From positions 43,080-107,079 of the forward strand of contig NZ_JABBGK010000010.1 in assembly GCF_012927355.1 (NCBI RefSeq): 64,000 nt of DNA. Reading direction: 5' to 3'. Positions 34,594-42,897 of the stretch are shown here, piece by piece; within the stretch, counting starts at the first letter, position 1, and each line of letters starts with the position of its first letter. This DNA comes from Rhizobium terricola (lineage in GTDB: Bacteria; Pseudomonadota; Alphaproteobacteria; Rhizobiales; Rhizobiaceae). Under the pieces are notes generated by a model that did no database searches, had not been told where the DNA came from, and saw only the letters and a list, made by a program, of their open reading frames with translations. The position numbers were made by a program, and so were the translations under genes.

Positions 34594-36918
34594 TCAAGGG
34601 GTGTTGCCGGAGATCGTCGTGTCTCCCTCCGACGTCCACACACCGCTGTTGCCGCGGCCGACCAGGCGGTTTCCGCGAATGGTCACGCCGGATGCCATGT
34701 TGACGACAACATTTGCGGTCCCGCCGAGGACCGTCACCGTATTGCCTTCCGCCGTGCCATTGTCGCTATAGATACCGAAGTAGATGCCTGTCGCGGTGCC
34801 CATGTTGGTCGTGGTGACGACGTTGTCCCGGACCATCGCCGAGGTCGACCGCAAGACGGAAACGGCGCTTGCGCCTTCGCCTGCGGTGGTCACCGTGTTG
34901 CCCTCGACCAGATTGTCGCTGCCATAACGGATATAGATGCCGTGGCCACCGCGCATCTGGGTGGTGATCACGTTATCGCGAATGGACAGGTTGCTGCTTC
35001 TGTCGGTCATCAGGCCGAATGCAATCGTCAGGTAGGACCAGTTCGTGTCGTCGGTCGTGCGGGTGGCGATGGTGTTGCCGGAAAGGGTCGCGTTGTTGCT
35101 GTCGAGCAGATGGATGCCGCGTGACATGTAGTTGTTGGTCGTGATCGAATTGTCGGAGATCTCGATCCCGGCGCTGTTCGTCACGTGGATGCCGTTGGCC
35201 TGCGTGCCGTTGGTCGTGATGGTGTTGCCGCCGATCGACAGGCTGCCGCTGTTGTTGACCTTGACGGCATGGGCGGGGCGGGCCGAGGGATCGATGTCGT
35301 CGAGGCCATTGCCATTGCCATTGGTGGTGATGCGGTTGTTGCTGATCGTGCCGGCGGCATTGTCGGCCCGAATGCCGAGGCCGCTTGCGCCATTCTGGAC
35401 GATCGCCGCATCACTGACGTCAAGTCCGGTGCTGTTCGTCAGATCGAGGGCGCTGCCCTGGTTTGCCGTGACCGAGCCGCCCTCAAGGGTGAAACCGGTC
35501 GTGCCGTCGGCCTTCACGCCATTGGCCGAGGAGATGATGTCGACCTTGTCGAGCGTCGCGCCGCTTGCCCCGACGACGGCGAAATCGTTGGCACCCGTGG
35601 CGGTGTTCTCCACGGAAATGCCGCTCAAGGTGCTACCGGTCGCCATCTCGACCAGCGCGTCGTCGGCGCCGGTGATGCGGCCAGAACTGCCCGCGGCGGT
35701 GAAATCCACCTCGACGCCGCTCGATGCACCCCTGAGCTTCAGGGTGGCGCCGCCGCCGATAAGGGTCTGGTTGGCGTTGAGCAGAATGCCGCCGGGGGCT
35801 GCGAGGTTGCCGGTCAGGAGCACGACGCCACCCGTGCCGGCTGCATCGAGCGCGGCCTGAAGGGCGGCGAGGTCCTGCGTCGCGCCGTCCACCTGGGCGA
35901 AAGTGCTCACGACGTCGCCGTTCCAGGTGTTGATCGCGTCCTCCGTGGAAGAGAGCGTCGTGTCGGTTGAATTTGTTGCATTGCCGGTATTGGAGACGAT
36001 GTCGACGTCGCGCACGACGGCATCCATCATCCGTCGCTCCATGTGGGAAAGCTCCTGGTCCGGAGCAGAGGCGGGAGGCTGCAGCGGTACGCGCAGCCGC
36101 GCCTCGGCGATCCACTGATCGCCGCGGACATTGTCGGACTGATAGGTGACGCCGCCGGTCACCTTGACGCCGGGAATGCCGGCAAGGTCGTGGGCAGTGA
36201 GTTCCAGTCTTGCGCGGGGTCCGCCGACCGCTTCGACACCGGAGCCGTCGAAATAGTAGCCGCCGAAAAATGCCCGGAGATCGAAGCCGGAATCCGGCTC
36301 GAACACCGGCAGGCGGACACCGACCTCGGCATCGACACCCGCCATGGCCTTTTCGACCTCGTAGCTGGTGGTCGTCGTCTTCACCGCCTGATGCTGGATC
36401 GCCAGAGAGGTGCCGGTGATGACGGCCTGGCTGGTCCACGGGCCGGTGCTCGAGGAGGAGGCGCTGCCCATCCGCACCTCGCTCTCACCGACAGGAAGAT
36501 AGGCATTGGCGCGAAGATCGAAGGTCTCGCTGAGCGCTTCGGCGCCCAGCGTCACCTGATGAAACGTATTGCCGTAGGATGAGCGGCGGATGTCATAGTA
36601 GCCATAGGCGCCGACATTCCAGCCGGACGAGAGCATCTGGCGCAGGCCGAGGCCGAAATTGCCCTCGCGGGCATTCTGGTCGTCGAACATGCCGCGCAGG
36701 TCGGTGAAGAGGAGTGTGTCGCTATCCTGGGAGAGCGGAACGAACAGGTTCGCCTCGCCGAGCGAACGGTTGGTGCTGACCTGGCCACCGCTCTCGAACC
36801 AGGGTCCCCACCTTGTATCGAAGATGGATTCCGCATGGGCATAACGGGCCGTGCAGGTCGCCAGAATCGAGACCGATGCCGCCAGGGCGACCGTCAACTT
36901 GCTGCGCATTCCCATCAT
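34594..36918 (-). CDS. Inverse autotransporter-like outer-membrane protein with beta-helix passenger
   Basis: A 774-residue protein. A signal peptide covers residues 1-30 (ending CTARYAHAES). Residues 30-290 resemble the inverse-autotransporter (intimin/invasin) beta-barrel: FGLGLRQMLSSGWNVGAYGY, then YGNTFHQVTLGAEAL and RANAYLPVGES. A linker follows. Residues 395-774 are repeats of a right-handed parallel beta-helix (for example GNTITTNGTQANGIHVTNSA, ISDNSITTNN, IRDNVITT). Barrel first and passenger last is the inverse-autotransporter order. A beta-helix passenger instead of Ig-like domains is unusual. The frame is open to 37113. I chose ATG 36918 because the signal peptide starts there. A role in adhesion or polymer binding is inferred. 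Confidence 0.75.
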   Translation of the reverse strand: MMGMRSKLTVALAASVSILATCTARYAHAESIFDTRWGPWFESGGQVSTNRSLGEANLFVPLSQDSDTLLFTDLRGMFDDQNAREGNFGLGLRQMLSSGWNVGAYGYYDIRRSSYGNTFHQVTLGAEALSETFDLRANAYLPVGESEVRMGSASSSSTGPWTSQAVITGTSLAIQHQAVKTTTTSYEVEKAMAGVDAEVGVRLPVFEPDSGFDLRAFFGGYYFDGSGVEAVGGPRARLELTAHDLAGIPGVKVTGGVTYQSDNVRGDQWIAEARLRVPLQPPASAPDQELSHMERRMMDAVVRDVDIVSNTGNATNSTDTTLSSTEDAINTWNGDVVSTFAQVDGATQDLAALQAALDAAGTGGVVLLTGNLAAPGGILLNANQTLIGGGATLKLRGASSGVEVDFTAAGSSGRITGADDALVEMATGSTLSGISVENTATGANDFAVVGASGATLDKVDIISSANGVKADGTTGFTLEGGSVTANQGSALDLTNSTGLDVSDAAIVQNGASGLGIRADNAAGTISNNRITTNGNGNGLDDIDPSARPAHAVKVNNSGSLSIGGNTITTNGTQANGIHVTNSAGIEISDNSITTNNYMSRGIHLLDSNNATLSGNTIATRTTDDTNWSYLTIAFGLMTDRSSNLSIRDNVITTQMRGGHGIYIRYGSDNLVEGNTVTTAGEGASAVSVLRSTSAMVRDNVVTTTNMGTATGIYFGIYSDNGTAEGNTVTVLGGTANVVVNMASGVTIRGNRLVGRGNSGVWTSEGDTTISGNTP

Positions 36919-37228
36919 TCTCTTCGGCTGGCAGCGTTGACGGCAGACGATTGTCGCCGACGCCTGCCCGGTCTTCGGGGTTGAAAGCCTTGAAGAAATA
37001 GTCGGCAAGAAGAGCCGTGACCAGCGTGCGACGATGCCATATCGTCCCCCGATAACGGCTTTTCGTCCCACTGCAATTTTCGTTTGTGCTTGTGGGCGCT
37101 GTTCGCCCGTCATTGCGCTCGTGATGGACAGGCTCGGTTGGCAACGAGCGCCAATGCCCCCCTCAAGTCAGGTGAAAGGTTCAGGCCGCCGAGCTTGACG
37201 GCGGCCCGAAATGGCGAGGATCGGCGCG
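36919..37228. other. 310-bp intergenic region
   Basis: This lies between the signal-peptide start of the autotransporter-like gene and the stop of the isomerase gene. Open frames crossing it are out-of-family extensions. It presumably carries the promoter of the autotransporter-like gene. I cannot point to a convincing promoter, operator or terminator. Confidence 0.35.
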
Positions 37229-38143
37229 TTACTCCGCGGCGACAGCCCGGGCGCGGCTGTTGAGCGCGATGAGATTGCGGGCCCGCTTCAGGCTTTCGGG
37301 CTGTTCGGCGCGGTAGCGGGCGCCAATTTCCATCATCAGCACGGTGCCGGGCAGAAATTCCAGCTCGCTGAAGATATCGTCCCAATCGATGTCGCCCCAG
37401 CCGAGCGGCATGTGCAGGTCGCCGATGCCCATCGCCGTGTTTTCCTGCAGATAATGACCCTTGTAGAAACCCTGCGGGCGACCGAAGGAATCGTGGACAT
37501 GCAGATGTCCGGCGACTGGCGCCATGGCCCGGAGCTGGTCGCGGAAGTCGAGGCCGCGATAGGTCGATTCGATATAGGCGTGGCTGAAGTCGATCAGCGC
37601 GACGATGTTCGGATGGTTCAGGGCCTTCACGGTGGTCGCGACCTCGGCCGGTGTCTGGCGGTATTGGCCCGGCTCGGTGGTGAAGATGTTCTCGAGCGCG
37701 ATCCGGACGCCATAGGGCTTGCAGAACTCGGCGAGTTCCAGCAGCGCTTCCCGCTCGCAAAGGTCGGCATCCTTCCGTTCGGCGATCTGGTTGGGACGCA
37801 GTGCGCCGCCGTGCTGGACGAGGATGCGGGCGCCGACGCGGTCACAGATCGCGGCAAGAGCCTTGGCGGCGTCGATCTGATAGCGGCAGGTGTCCGGATC
37901 CATGAAGTTCGAGGATACGAGGCCGTGCACCGTATAGCGGAAGTCGAACTGGCTGGTCAGCGCGACGAGCCGGTCGGCCCGTTCCTTGATGATGCGTCCG
38001 CCGGCGATCAGGTCGACACTCGTGATGCCGAGTTCGACCGTGTCGACGCCGATTTCGGCAAGGGCGCGAAGGTCCCCTTCAAGGCTTGCAAATTCGCCGT
38101 CGGTCGAGCCGACGCAGAAGCCGGTTCCGATGAGGTTGCTCAT
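37229..38143 (-). CDS. Sugar phosphate isomerase/epimerase family protein (xylose isomerase-like TIM barrel)
   Basis: A 304-residue AP-endonuclease-2/xylose-isomerase-like TIM barrel. Typical features are DTVELGITSVDL near residue 40, RILVQHGGAL near 115, VRIALENIFTTEPGQY near 150 with the metal-binding glutamate, NIVALIDFSHAYIE near 185, AGHLHVHDSFGRPQG near 215 with metal-binding histidines, and TVLMMEIGARYR near 275. ATG 38143 follows GGAGAACACC, and the longer frame is discarded. The gene closes an operon that encodes an Opp-type importer and a glycerophosphodiesterase-like enzyme. It probably isomerises or epimerises the sugar released from the imported compound. Exact substrate unknown. 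Confidence 0.85.
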   Translation of the reverse strand: MSNLIGTGFCVGSTDGEFASLEGDLRALAEIGVDTVELGITSVDLIAGGRIIKERADRLVALTSQFDFRYTVHGLVSSNFMDPDTCRYQIDAAKALAAICDRVGARILVQHGGALRPNQIAERKDADLCEREALLELAEFCKPYGVRIALENIFTTEPGQYRQTPAEVATTVKALNHPNIVALIDFSHAYIESTYRGLDFRDQLRAMAPVAGHLHVHDSFGRPQGFYKGHYLQENTAMGIGDLHMPLGWGDIDWDDIFSELEFLPGTVLMMEIGARYRAEQPESLKRARNLIALNSRARAVAAE

Positions 38144-38171
38144 GGTGTTCTCCAGAAAGGTGTAAGGGAAA

Positions 38172-38918
38172 CTATGCGTGTTCGGTGATTTCAGCGCGAA
38201 GGCGGAGCGCAAGATCGGGGCTGTCGGAGGTCAGGTGACCGATGCCGCGTTTCAGCCAGGGCCGGATCAGCGATTCCTCGTTGAGCGTCCAGACGCAGAG
38301 GCGCTCGAGCGGCAGCCGGGCGGTGATGAGGTCCCATTCGGCCTGCATCAGCTCGTGATGGATGGCGACGATGTCGACGAGGCCATCGACCTTGTCGAGG
38401 AAGGCGGCAAGTCCGCCCTGCCGGTCGGCCCAGTCCCTGTTGACCGACACGAGGCGGGCGACCTCAGGGGCCGCCTCGCGGCAGCCTTCGAGGATCGAGG
38501 TGTCGAAGGAGGTGAGGTGCGAGCGTTCGGTAACGCCGAAGCGGATGGTTTCGGCAACGACCTTCTCGACGATACCCGGATAGGGTTTCCCGGCCTCGTC
38601 GACCTTGATCTCGATGTGCAGATCCTTCCCCGAGGGGGCGAGAATGGCAAGCACGTCGGCAAGGGTCGGGATGGTGTCGTCGGAGCCTTTGAGCCTGGTT
38701 GCGGCACGGGCTTCGGGCGAAAGCGCGCGAACCGGGCCGGTGGCCTCGGTGGTGCGGTCGAGCGTTGCGTCGTGGATGACGACCAGTTCGCCCGCATCCG
38801 TCAGGTGGACGTCGAATTCGACGGCGTCGACGCCAAGCGCAAGCACGTTGCGGAAGCCAGTGAGGCCGTTCTCGGGCCAGAGATTGCGAGCGCCGCGATG
38901 GCCGGTGATTTTCGTCAT
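38172..38918 (-). CDS. Glycerophosphodiester phosphodiesterase family protein (GDPD)
   Basis: A 248-residue cytoplasmic GDPD. HRGARNLWPENGLTGF at residues 7-22 supplies the catalytic His-Arg and metal ligands, VEFDVHLTDAGELVVIHD at 33-50 the Glu/Asp metal site and second histidine, and DLHIEIKVD near 100 a further acidic ligand. The size matches UgpQ-type enzymes. The family hydrolyses phosphodiesters such as glycerophosphocholine; in agrobacteria the related AccF cleaves agrocinopines. It lies 28 bp from the isomerase gene and 33 bp after the permease gene in the same operon. I infer it acts on the imported phosphodiester. Confidence 0.9.
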   Translation of the reverse strand: MTKITGHRGARNLWPENGLTGFRNVLALGVDAVEFDVHLTDAGELVVIHDATLDRTTEATGPVRALSPEARAATRLKGSDDTIPTLADVLAILAPSGKDLHIEIKVDEAGKPYPGIVEKVVAETIRFGVTERSHLTSFDTSILEGCREAAPEVARLVSVNRDWADRQGGLAAFLDKVDGLVDIVAIHHELMQAEWDLITARLPLERLCVWTLNEESLIRPWLKRGIGHLTSDSPDLALRLRAEITEHA

Positions 38919-38951
38919 GGGTTTGTCCTGTTCCGGGGAGTTTGGAAGCGT

Positions 38952-39833
38952 TCAGCGGACCGTCGGGTCGAGCTTGTCCCGCAGCCAGTCGCCGACGAGC
39001 GAGATGGAGAGCGTCGTCAGCATGATGACGATGGCGGGCGCGAGCATGATCCAGGGGGCGCGGGTGAGATATTCGCGGCCGAAGCCGACCATGTTGCCGA
39101 GGCTGGTTTCGGGCGGCTGGACGCCGAGACCGAGGAAGGAAAGGCCGCTTTCCATCAGGATGATTTCGGGAAAGGTCAGCGTCATCGAGACGATGAGGGT
39201 CGAGGCGACGTTCGGCAGGATGTGGCGCATATAGACCCGGAGCGGCGTGGCCCCGAGCTGGACCACGGCAGCGGCATAGCCCTGGGCGCTGGCCGAGATC
39301 GCGAGGCCGCGGGCGATGCGGGCATAGCGCTCCCAGCCGTAGAAGCCCATCAGGCAGACGAGCAGCGTCATGGACGAGCCGAAAAAGGCGAGCACGGCGA
39401 GCGACATGATGAGGAAGGGGAGAGCCGCCTGGAAGTCGGCGAGAACCAGCACCAGATGCTCGACGGCGCCGCGGAACTTCGCCGCGAGGAAACCGAGCGT
39501 GGTGCCAAAGACCGCGGAGATGATCGTCGCGCCGAAGGCGATGACGAGCGAGACGCGGATTGACTGGATGAGGCGCGAGAGCACGTCGCGACCGAGCTCG
39601 TCGGTGCCGAGCAGGTGGCCAGGGTGGCCGGGCAAAGCGAGGCGGCTTCTGAGGTCCATGGCAGTGATGCCGTAAGGGCGGATGGTGTCAGCGAATATGG
39701 CGACGAACACCATGGCCGCAAGCCAGAAGATGCCCAGGCCGACGGAGAGGGGCACATTGCGGCGGAGCATGCGGATGAGGCGCATGGTTCCCCGCGGGGC
39801 CGTTTGAGTGTGGGAGATCTCGACGGAGGTCAT
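38952..39833 (-). CDS. Opp/Dpp-type ABC permease, DppC-like (first Opp system)
   Basis: A 293-residue inner-membrane permease. The N-terminal segment is near 25-50. HLLGTDELGRDVLSRLIQSI near 95 is the DppC/OppC signature, and the EAA-like loop (GATPLRVYMRHILPNVASTL) lies near 205. It ends with SLVGDWLRDKLDPTVR, the family C-terminus. Its start follows GAGGATCACGCC. It pairs with the DppB-like permease encoded 13 bp upstream. Proteins of this family carry peptides, but several rhizobial copies carry opines, sugars or agrocinopines. Confidence 0.9.
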   Translation of the reverse strand: MTSVEISHTQTAPRGTMRLIRMLRRNVPLSVGLGIFWLAAMVFVAIFADTIRPYGITAMDLRSRLALPGHPGHLLGTDELGRDVLSRLIQSIRVSLVIAFGATIISAVFGTTLGFLAAKFRGAVEHLVLVLADFQAALPFLIMSLAVLAFFGSSMTLLVCLMGFYGWERYARIARGLAISASAQGYAAAVVQLGATPLRVYMRHILPNVASTLIVSMTLTFPEIILMESGLSFLGLGVQPPETSLGNMVGFGREYLTRAPWIMLAPAIVIMLTTLSISLVGDWLRDKLDPTVR

Positions 39834-39846
39834 GGCGTGATCCTCT

Positions 39847-40773
39847 TCAATGGGCGGCCTGGCTGCGAAGCCGGGGGTCGAGCCAGCCGTAGAGCAGGTC
39901 GACGGCGAGGTTGGAGAGCACCATGGCGGCGGCGATGATCAGCAGGATGCACTGGACCACCGCGAGGTCGCGATTGGTGACCGAGACCACCAGCAGGCGG
40001 CCGATGCCGGGCCAGGAGAAGATCGATTCGACCACGACGGCGCCGGCAATCAGCGAGCCGACCATGAAGCCGACGATGGTGACGATCGGGACGGCCGCGT
40101 TGGGCAGGGCATGGCGCCACACGACGTCCGGCCATTTCAGCCCCTTGGCGGAGGCGGTGCGGATATAGGGCTGGCCCATCACCTCGATCATGGCGCTGCG
40201 CGAGAAGCGGGCGAGGATGCCGATGCCGCCGATGCTCATGGTCACCGTCGGCAGGATGCCGTGCATCCAGGTGTCCTGGCCGCCCGACGGCAACACGCCG
40301 AGGATGACAGAGAAGATCAGTACCAGCAGCAGGCCCATGACGAAGGACGGGATGGTGAAGCCGAAGATTGCCGCAAGAATGACGCCGCGATCGACGGCGC
40401 TCTGCCGATGCAGCGCGGCGTAGACCCCGGCGGGAATGCCGATCGAGAGCTTCAGGAGAAGAGCCGGGACGGTCAGCTGAAGCGTCGCCGGGACGCGTTC
40501 CAGGACGAGCTGCAGGGCGGATGCCCTGTCGCGCATCGAGACGCCGAAATCGCCTGTGAAGATCGACTTGATATAGGCGAGGTACTGGATCCACAGCGGC
40601 TGGTCGAGGCCCCATGCGGCGCGGAAGGCCTTCAGCGATTCCTCCGGCACGTCCGGACCGAGCATGACCTGGGCGGGGTCGCCGGACATGCGCAGGACGA
40701 CGAAGGCGAAGGTGATCACCGCGAGGATGGTGATGGCCGCCCGGAGCAATCGCGTGAGAACGAAACGGATCAT
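39847..40773 (-). CDS. Opp/Dpp-type ABC permease, DppB-like (first Opp system)
   Basis: A 308-residue inner-membrane permease with the DppB start MIRFVLTRLLRAAITILAVI and the FVVLRMSGDPA periplasmic entry. The inner-membrane loop RTASAKGLKWPDVVWRHALP near 205 contacts the ATPases, and the protein ends in VDLLYGWLDPRLRS. The ATG follows a GGAGGACAAGG site and lies 13 bp after the upstream ATPase gene. It forms the translocation channel with the DppC-like protein. Confidence 0.9.
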   Translation of the reverse strand: MIRFVLTRLLRAAITILAVITFAFVVLRMSGDPAQVMLGPDVPEESLKAFRAAWGLDQPLWIQYLAYIKSIFTGDFGVSMRDRASALQLVLERVPATLQLTVPALLLKLSIGIPAGVYAALHRQSAVDRGVILAAIFGFTIPSFVMGLLLVLIFSVILGVLPSGGQDTWMHGILPTVTMSIGGIGILARFSRSAMIEVMGQPYIRTASAKGLKWPDVVWRHALPNAAVPIVTIVGFMVGSLIAGAVVVESIFSWPGIGRLLVVSVTNRDLAVVQCILLIIAAAMVLSNLAVDLLYGWLDPRLRSQAAH

Positions 40774-40786
40774 GCCTTGTCCTCCT

Positions 40787-41773
40787 TCAGGCGGCGATCG
40801 ACGCGTCGGCGCCGTCGGTCAGGTGACAGGCGGCGGAGCGTCCGGCGCCGAGGTCGCGCAGAGCAGGAACCGCTCTGCGACAGATTTCGCCGGCGAGCGG
40901 ACAGCGCGGGTGGAAGGCGCAGCCCGACGGGCGGCGGGCCGGGTTGGGCGGTTCGCCCTGCAGGATCATCCGGCCCGTCAGCGGCTTGCCGGGGACGGGC
41001 ACGCTCGACACCAGAGCCCTGGTGTAGGGATGGCGCGGCGAATGGAAGATCACGTCGGAGGAAGCCTCCTCGACGATCCGGCCGAGATACATGACGGCGA
41101 CGCGGTCGGCGATGTTGCGCACGACCTTGAGGTCGTGGCTGATGAAGACCATGGCGATGCCGTTCTTCTCCTGCAGGTCGCGCAGCATGTTGACGACCTG
41201 TGCCTGGATGGAGACGTCGAGCGCCGAGACCGGTTCGTCGCAGACAAGGAGTTTCGGGCGGGTGGCGAGCGACCGCGCGATGACGGCGCGCTGACGCTGG
41301 CCGCCGGAGAGTTCGTGCGGATAGCGGTCGGCCTGATCGCGGCGCAGGCCGACGGCGGCCATCAGTTCCTCGACGCGGGCGGGCCGATCGCTCTTCTCGA
41401 GCAGGCCGTGGATTTCGAGCGGTTCGCCGATCTGGGCGGCGATGGTGAGACGGCGGTCGAGGGCGGCCAGAGGATCCTGATAGACCAGCTGCATGCGGGC
41501 GCGGAGCGCGCGCCACCGCGCGCTGCCCATCTCAGGCATCGGCTGGCCTTCGAAGTTGACCTTTCCGCCTTGGGCGGGATCGATGCCGAGCAGCATGCGG
41601 CCAAGGGTCGACTTACCCGAACCGGATTCTCCCACGATGCCGAGCGTTTCGCCGGGCTGGACGGTGAGGGACACGCCATCGACGGCCCGGACGGGCGTGG
41701 GCTTGCCGAAGAGGCCGTGGCGGATCTGGTAGATGCGGACGAGCTCGTCGGCTTTGAGGAGCGGGGCGGACAC
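40787..41773 (-). CDS. Opp/Dpp-type ABC ATPase, OppF-like (first Opp system)
   Basis: A 328-residue ATPase. Walker A GESGSGKST is near 53-61, signature LSGGQRQRAVIARSL near 165, Walker B LLVCDEP near 185, and the C-terminal OppF/DppF cysteine motif CAFHPRCPLAGEICR near 290. It begins with GTG at 41773, which sits directly after the TAA stop of the OppD gene (TAAGTG). Translational coupling to that gene is therefore likely. It works with the OppD-like partner to energise the permeases downstream. Confidence 0.9.
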   Translation of the reverse strand: MSAPLLKADELVRIYQIRHGLFGKPTPVRAVDGVSLTVQPGETLGIVGESGSGKSTLGRMLLGIDPAQGGKVNFEGQPMPEMGSARWRALRARMQLVYQDPLAALDRRLTIAAQIGEPLEIHGLLEKSDRPARVEELMAAVGLRRDQADRYPHELSGGQRQRAVIARSLATRPKLLVCDEPVSALDVSIQAQVVNMLRDLQEKNGIAMVFISHDLKVVRNIADRVAVMYLGRIVEEASSDVIFHSPRHPYTRALVSSVPVPGKPLTGRMILQGEPPNPARRPSGCAFHPRCPLAGEICRRAVPALRDLGAGRSAACHLTDGADASIAA

Positions 41774-42772
41774 TTAGACGCTTTCCAGGATCTTCGTCTC
41801 GGCGCGCGGGACGGCGTTGACGGGAACGGGGTTGAAGCAGGCGAGACGGCGGCCGTCGTTCAGGGTTTCCAGTGCGGGCCGCAGGGCATGGCAATCGTCT
41901 TCGGCGTGGGCGCAGCGCGGAGCAAAGGCGCAACCGGTCGGAAGGTTCCTGGGGTTCGGCACGGTGCCGGGAATGGGGATCAGCCTTTCGCGCGGGCCGT
42001 CGAGGCGCGGGATCGCGTCGAACAGGCCCCGCGTATAGGGATGGCGGGGTTCGGCAAAGAGGCGGCCGATGTCGCCCTGCTCGACGACGCGGCCGGCATA
42101 CATGACGCAGACGCGCTCGCAGACCTGGCTGACGGCGCCGAGGTCATGGCTGATGAAGACAGTCGCCATGCCGGTCTCGGTGCGAAGCTTTATCAGCAGG
42201 TCGAGGATCTGTGCCTGGATCGTCGCGTCGAGCGCGGTCGTGGGTTCGTCGGCGATCAGGAGGTCGGGCTCGCCGGCAAGCGCCATGGCGATCATAAGCC
42301 GTTGACACTGGCCGCCGGAGAATTCGTGAGGATAGAGATCGAAGCGGCGGCGGGCATCGGGAATGCCGACAATGTCCATCAATCTCAGGGCTTCGGTCAT
42401 TGCCGCTTGTCCGTGCAGTCCGCGATGAAGCGAAAGTGCTTCCGTGATCTGGCGGCCGATCCGCAGGACGGGATTGAGCGAGCTCGACGGGTCCTGGAAG
42501 ATCATCGCGATCCGTCCGCCGCGCACCGCTTCCAAGGCCGATCTCGGGCCTCCGCAGAGTTCGCGGCCGTCGACGCGGACCGATCCGCTGACGGCCGCCT
42601 TGCCGGGCAGCAGCCCAAGTGCTGCGAGCCAGGTCACGGACTTGCCGCAGCCGGATTCGCCGACGAGGCCGAGCGCTTCGCCGGGCCGGACGTCCAGATC
42701 GATGCCGTGCAGGACCTGCACGCCGTCGAAGGCAACTTTCAGGTCACGGATTTCCACCAGATGGGTGCTCAT
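41774..42772 (-). CDS. Opp/Dpp-type ABC ATPase, OppD-like (first Opp system)
   Basis: A 332-residue ATPase. Walker A GESGCGKS is near 41-48, FSGGQCQRLMIAMAL near 158 is a signature variant, Walker B LLIADEP near 180, and CAFAPRCAHAEDDCHA near 285 is the C-terminal cysteine motif. The open frame extends to 43303, but that extension overlaps the binding-protein gene antisense-like and has no family match. ATG 42772 with AAGAAGGTGATC is the true start. It lies 125 bp after the binding-protein gene. Confidence 0.92.
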   Translation of the reverse strand: MSTHLVEIRDLKVAFDGVQVLHGIDLDVRPGEALGLVGESGCGKSVTWLAALGLLPGKAAVSGSVRVDGRELCGGPRSALEAVRGGRIAMIFQDPSSSLNPVLRIGRQITEALSLHRGLHGQAAMTEALRLMDIVGIPDARRRFDLYPHEFSGGQCQRLMIAMALAGEPDLLIADEPTTALDATIQAQILDLLIKLRTETGMATVFISHDLGAVSQVCERVCVMYAGRVVEQGDIGRLFAEPRHPYTRGLFDAIPRLDGPRERLIPIPGTVPNPRNLPTGCAFAPRCAHAEDDCHALRPALETLNDGRRLACFNPVPVNAVPRAETKILESV

Positions 42773-42897
42773 GGCGATCACCTTCTTCAGGGCCAGCGCG
42801 GGGCCGGGGGCCGGATGCGGGCTGTCCGAGCGGCCGGCGCTCTTGTTGCAGAACGGAAGATCCGGCGGCGCGGGGCCGCCGGATCGCATCGGACCGA

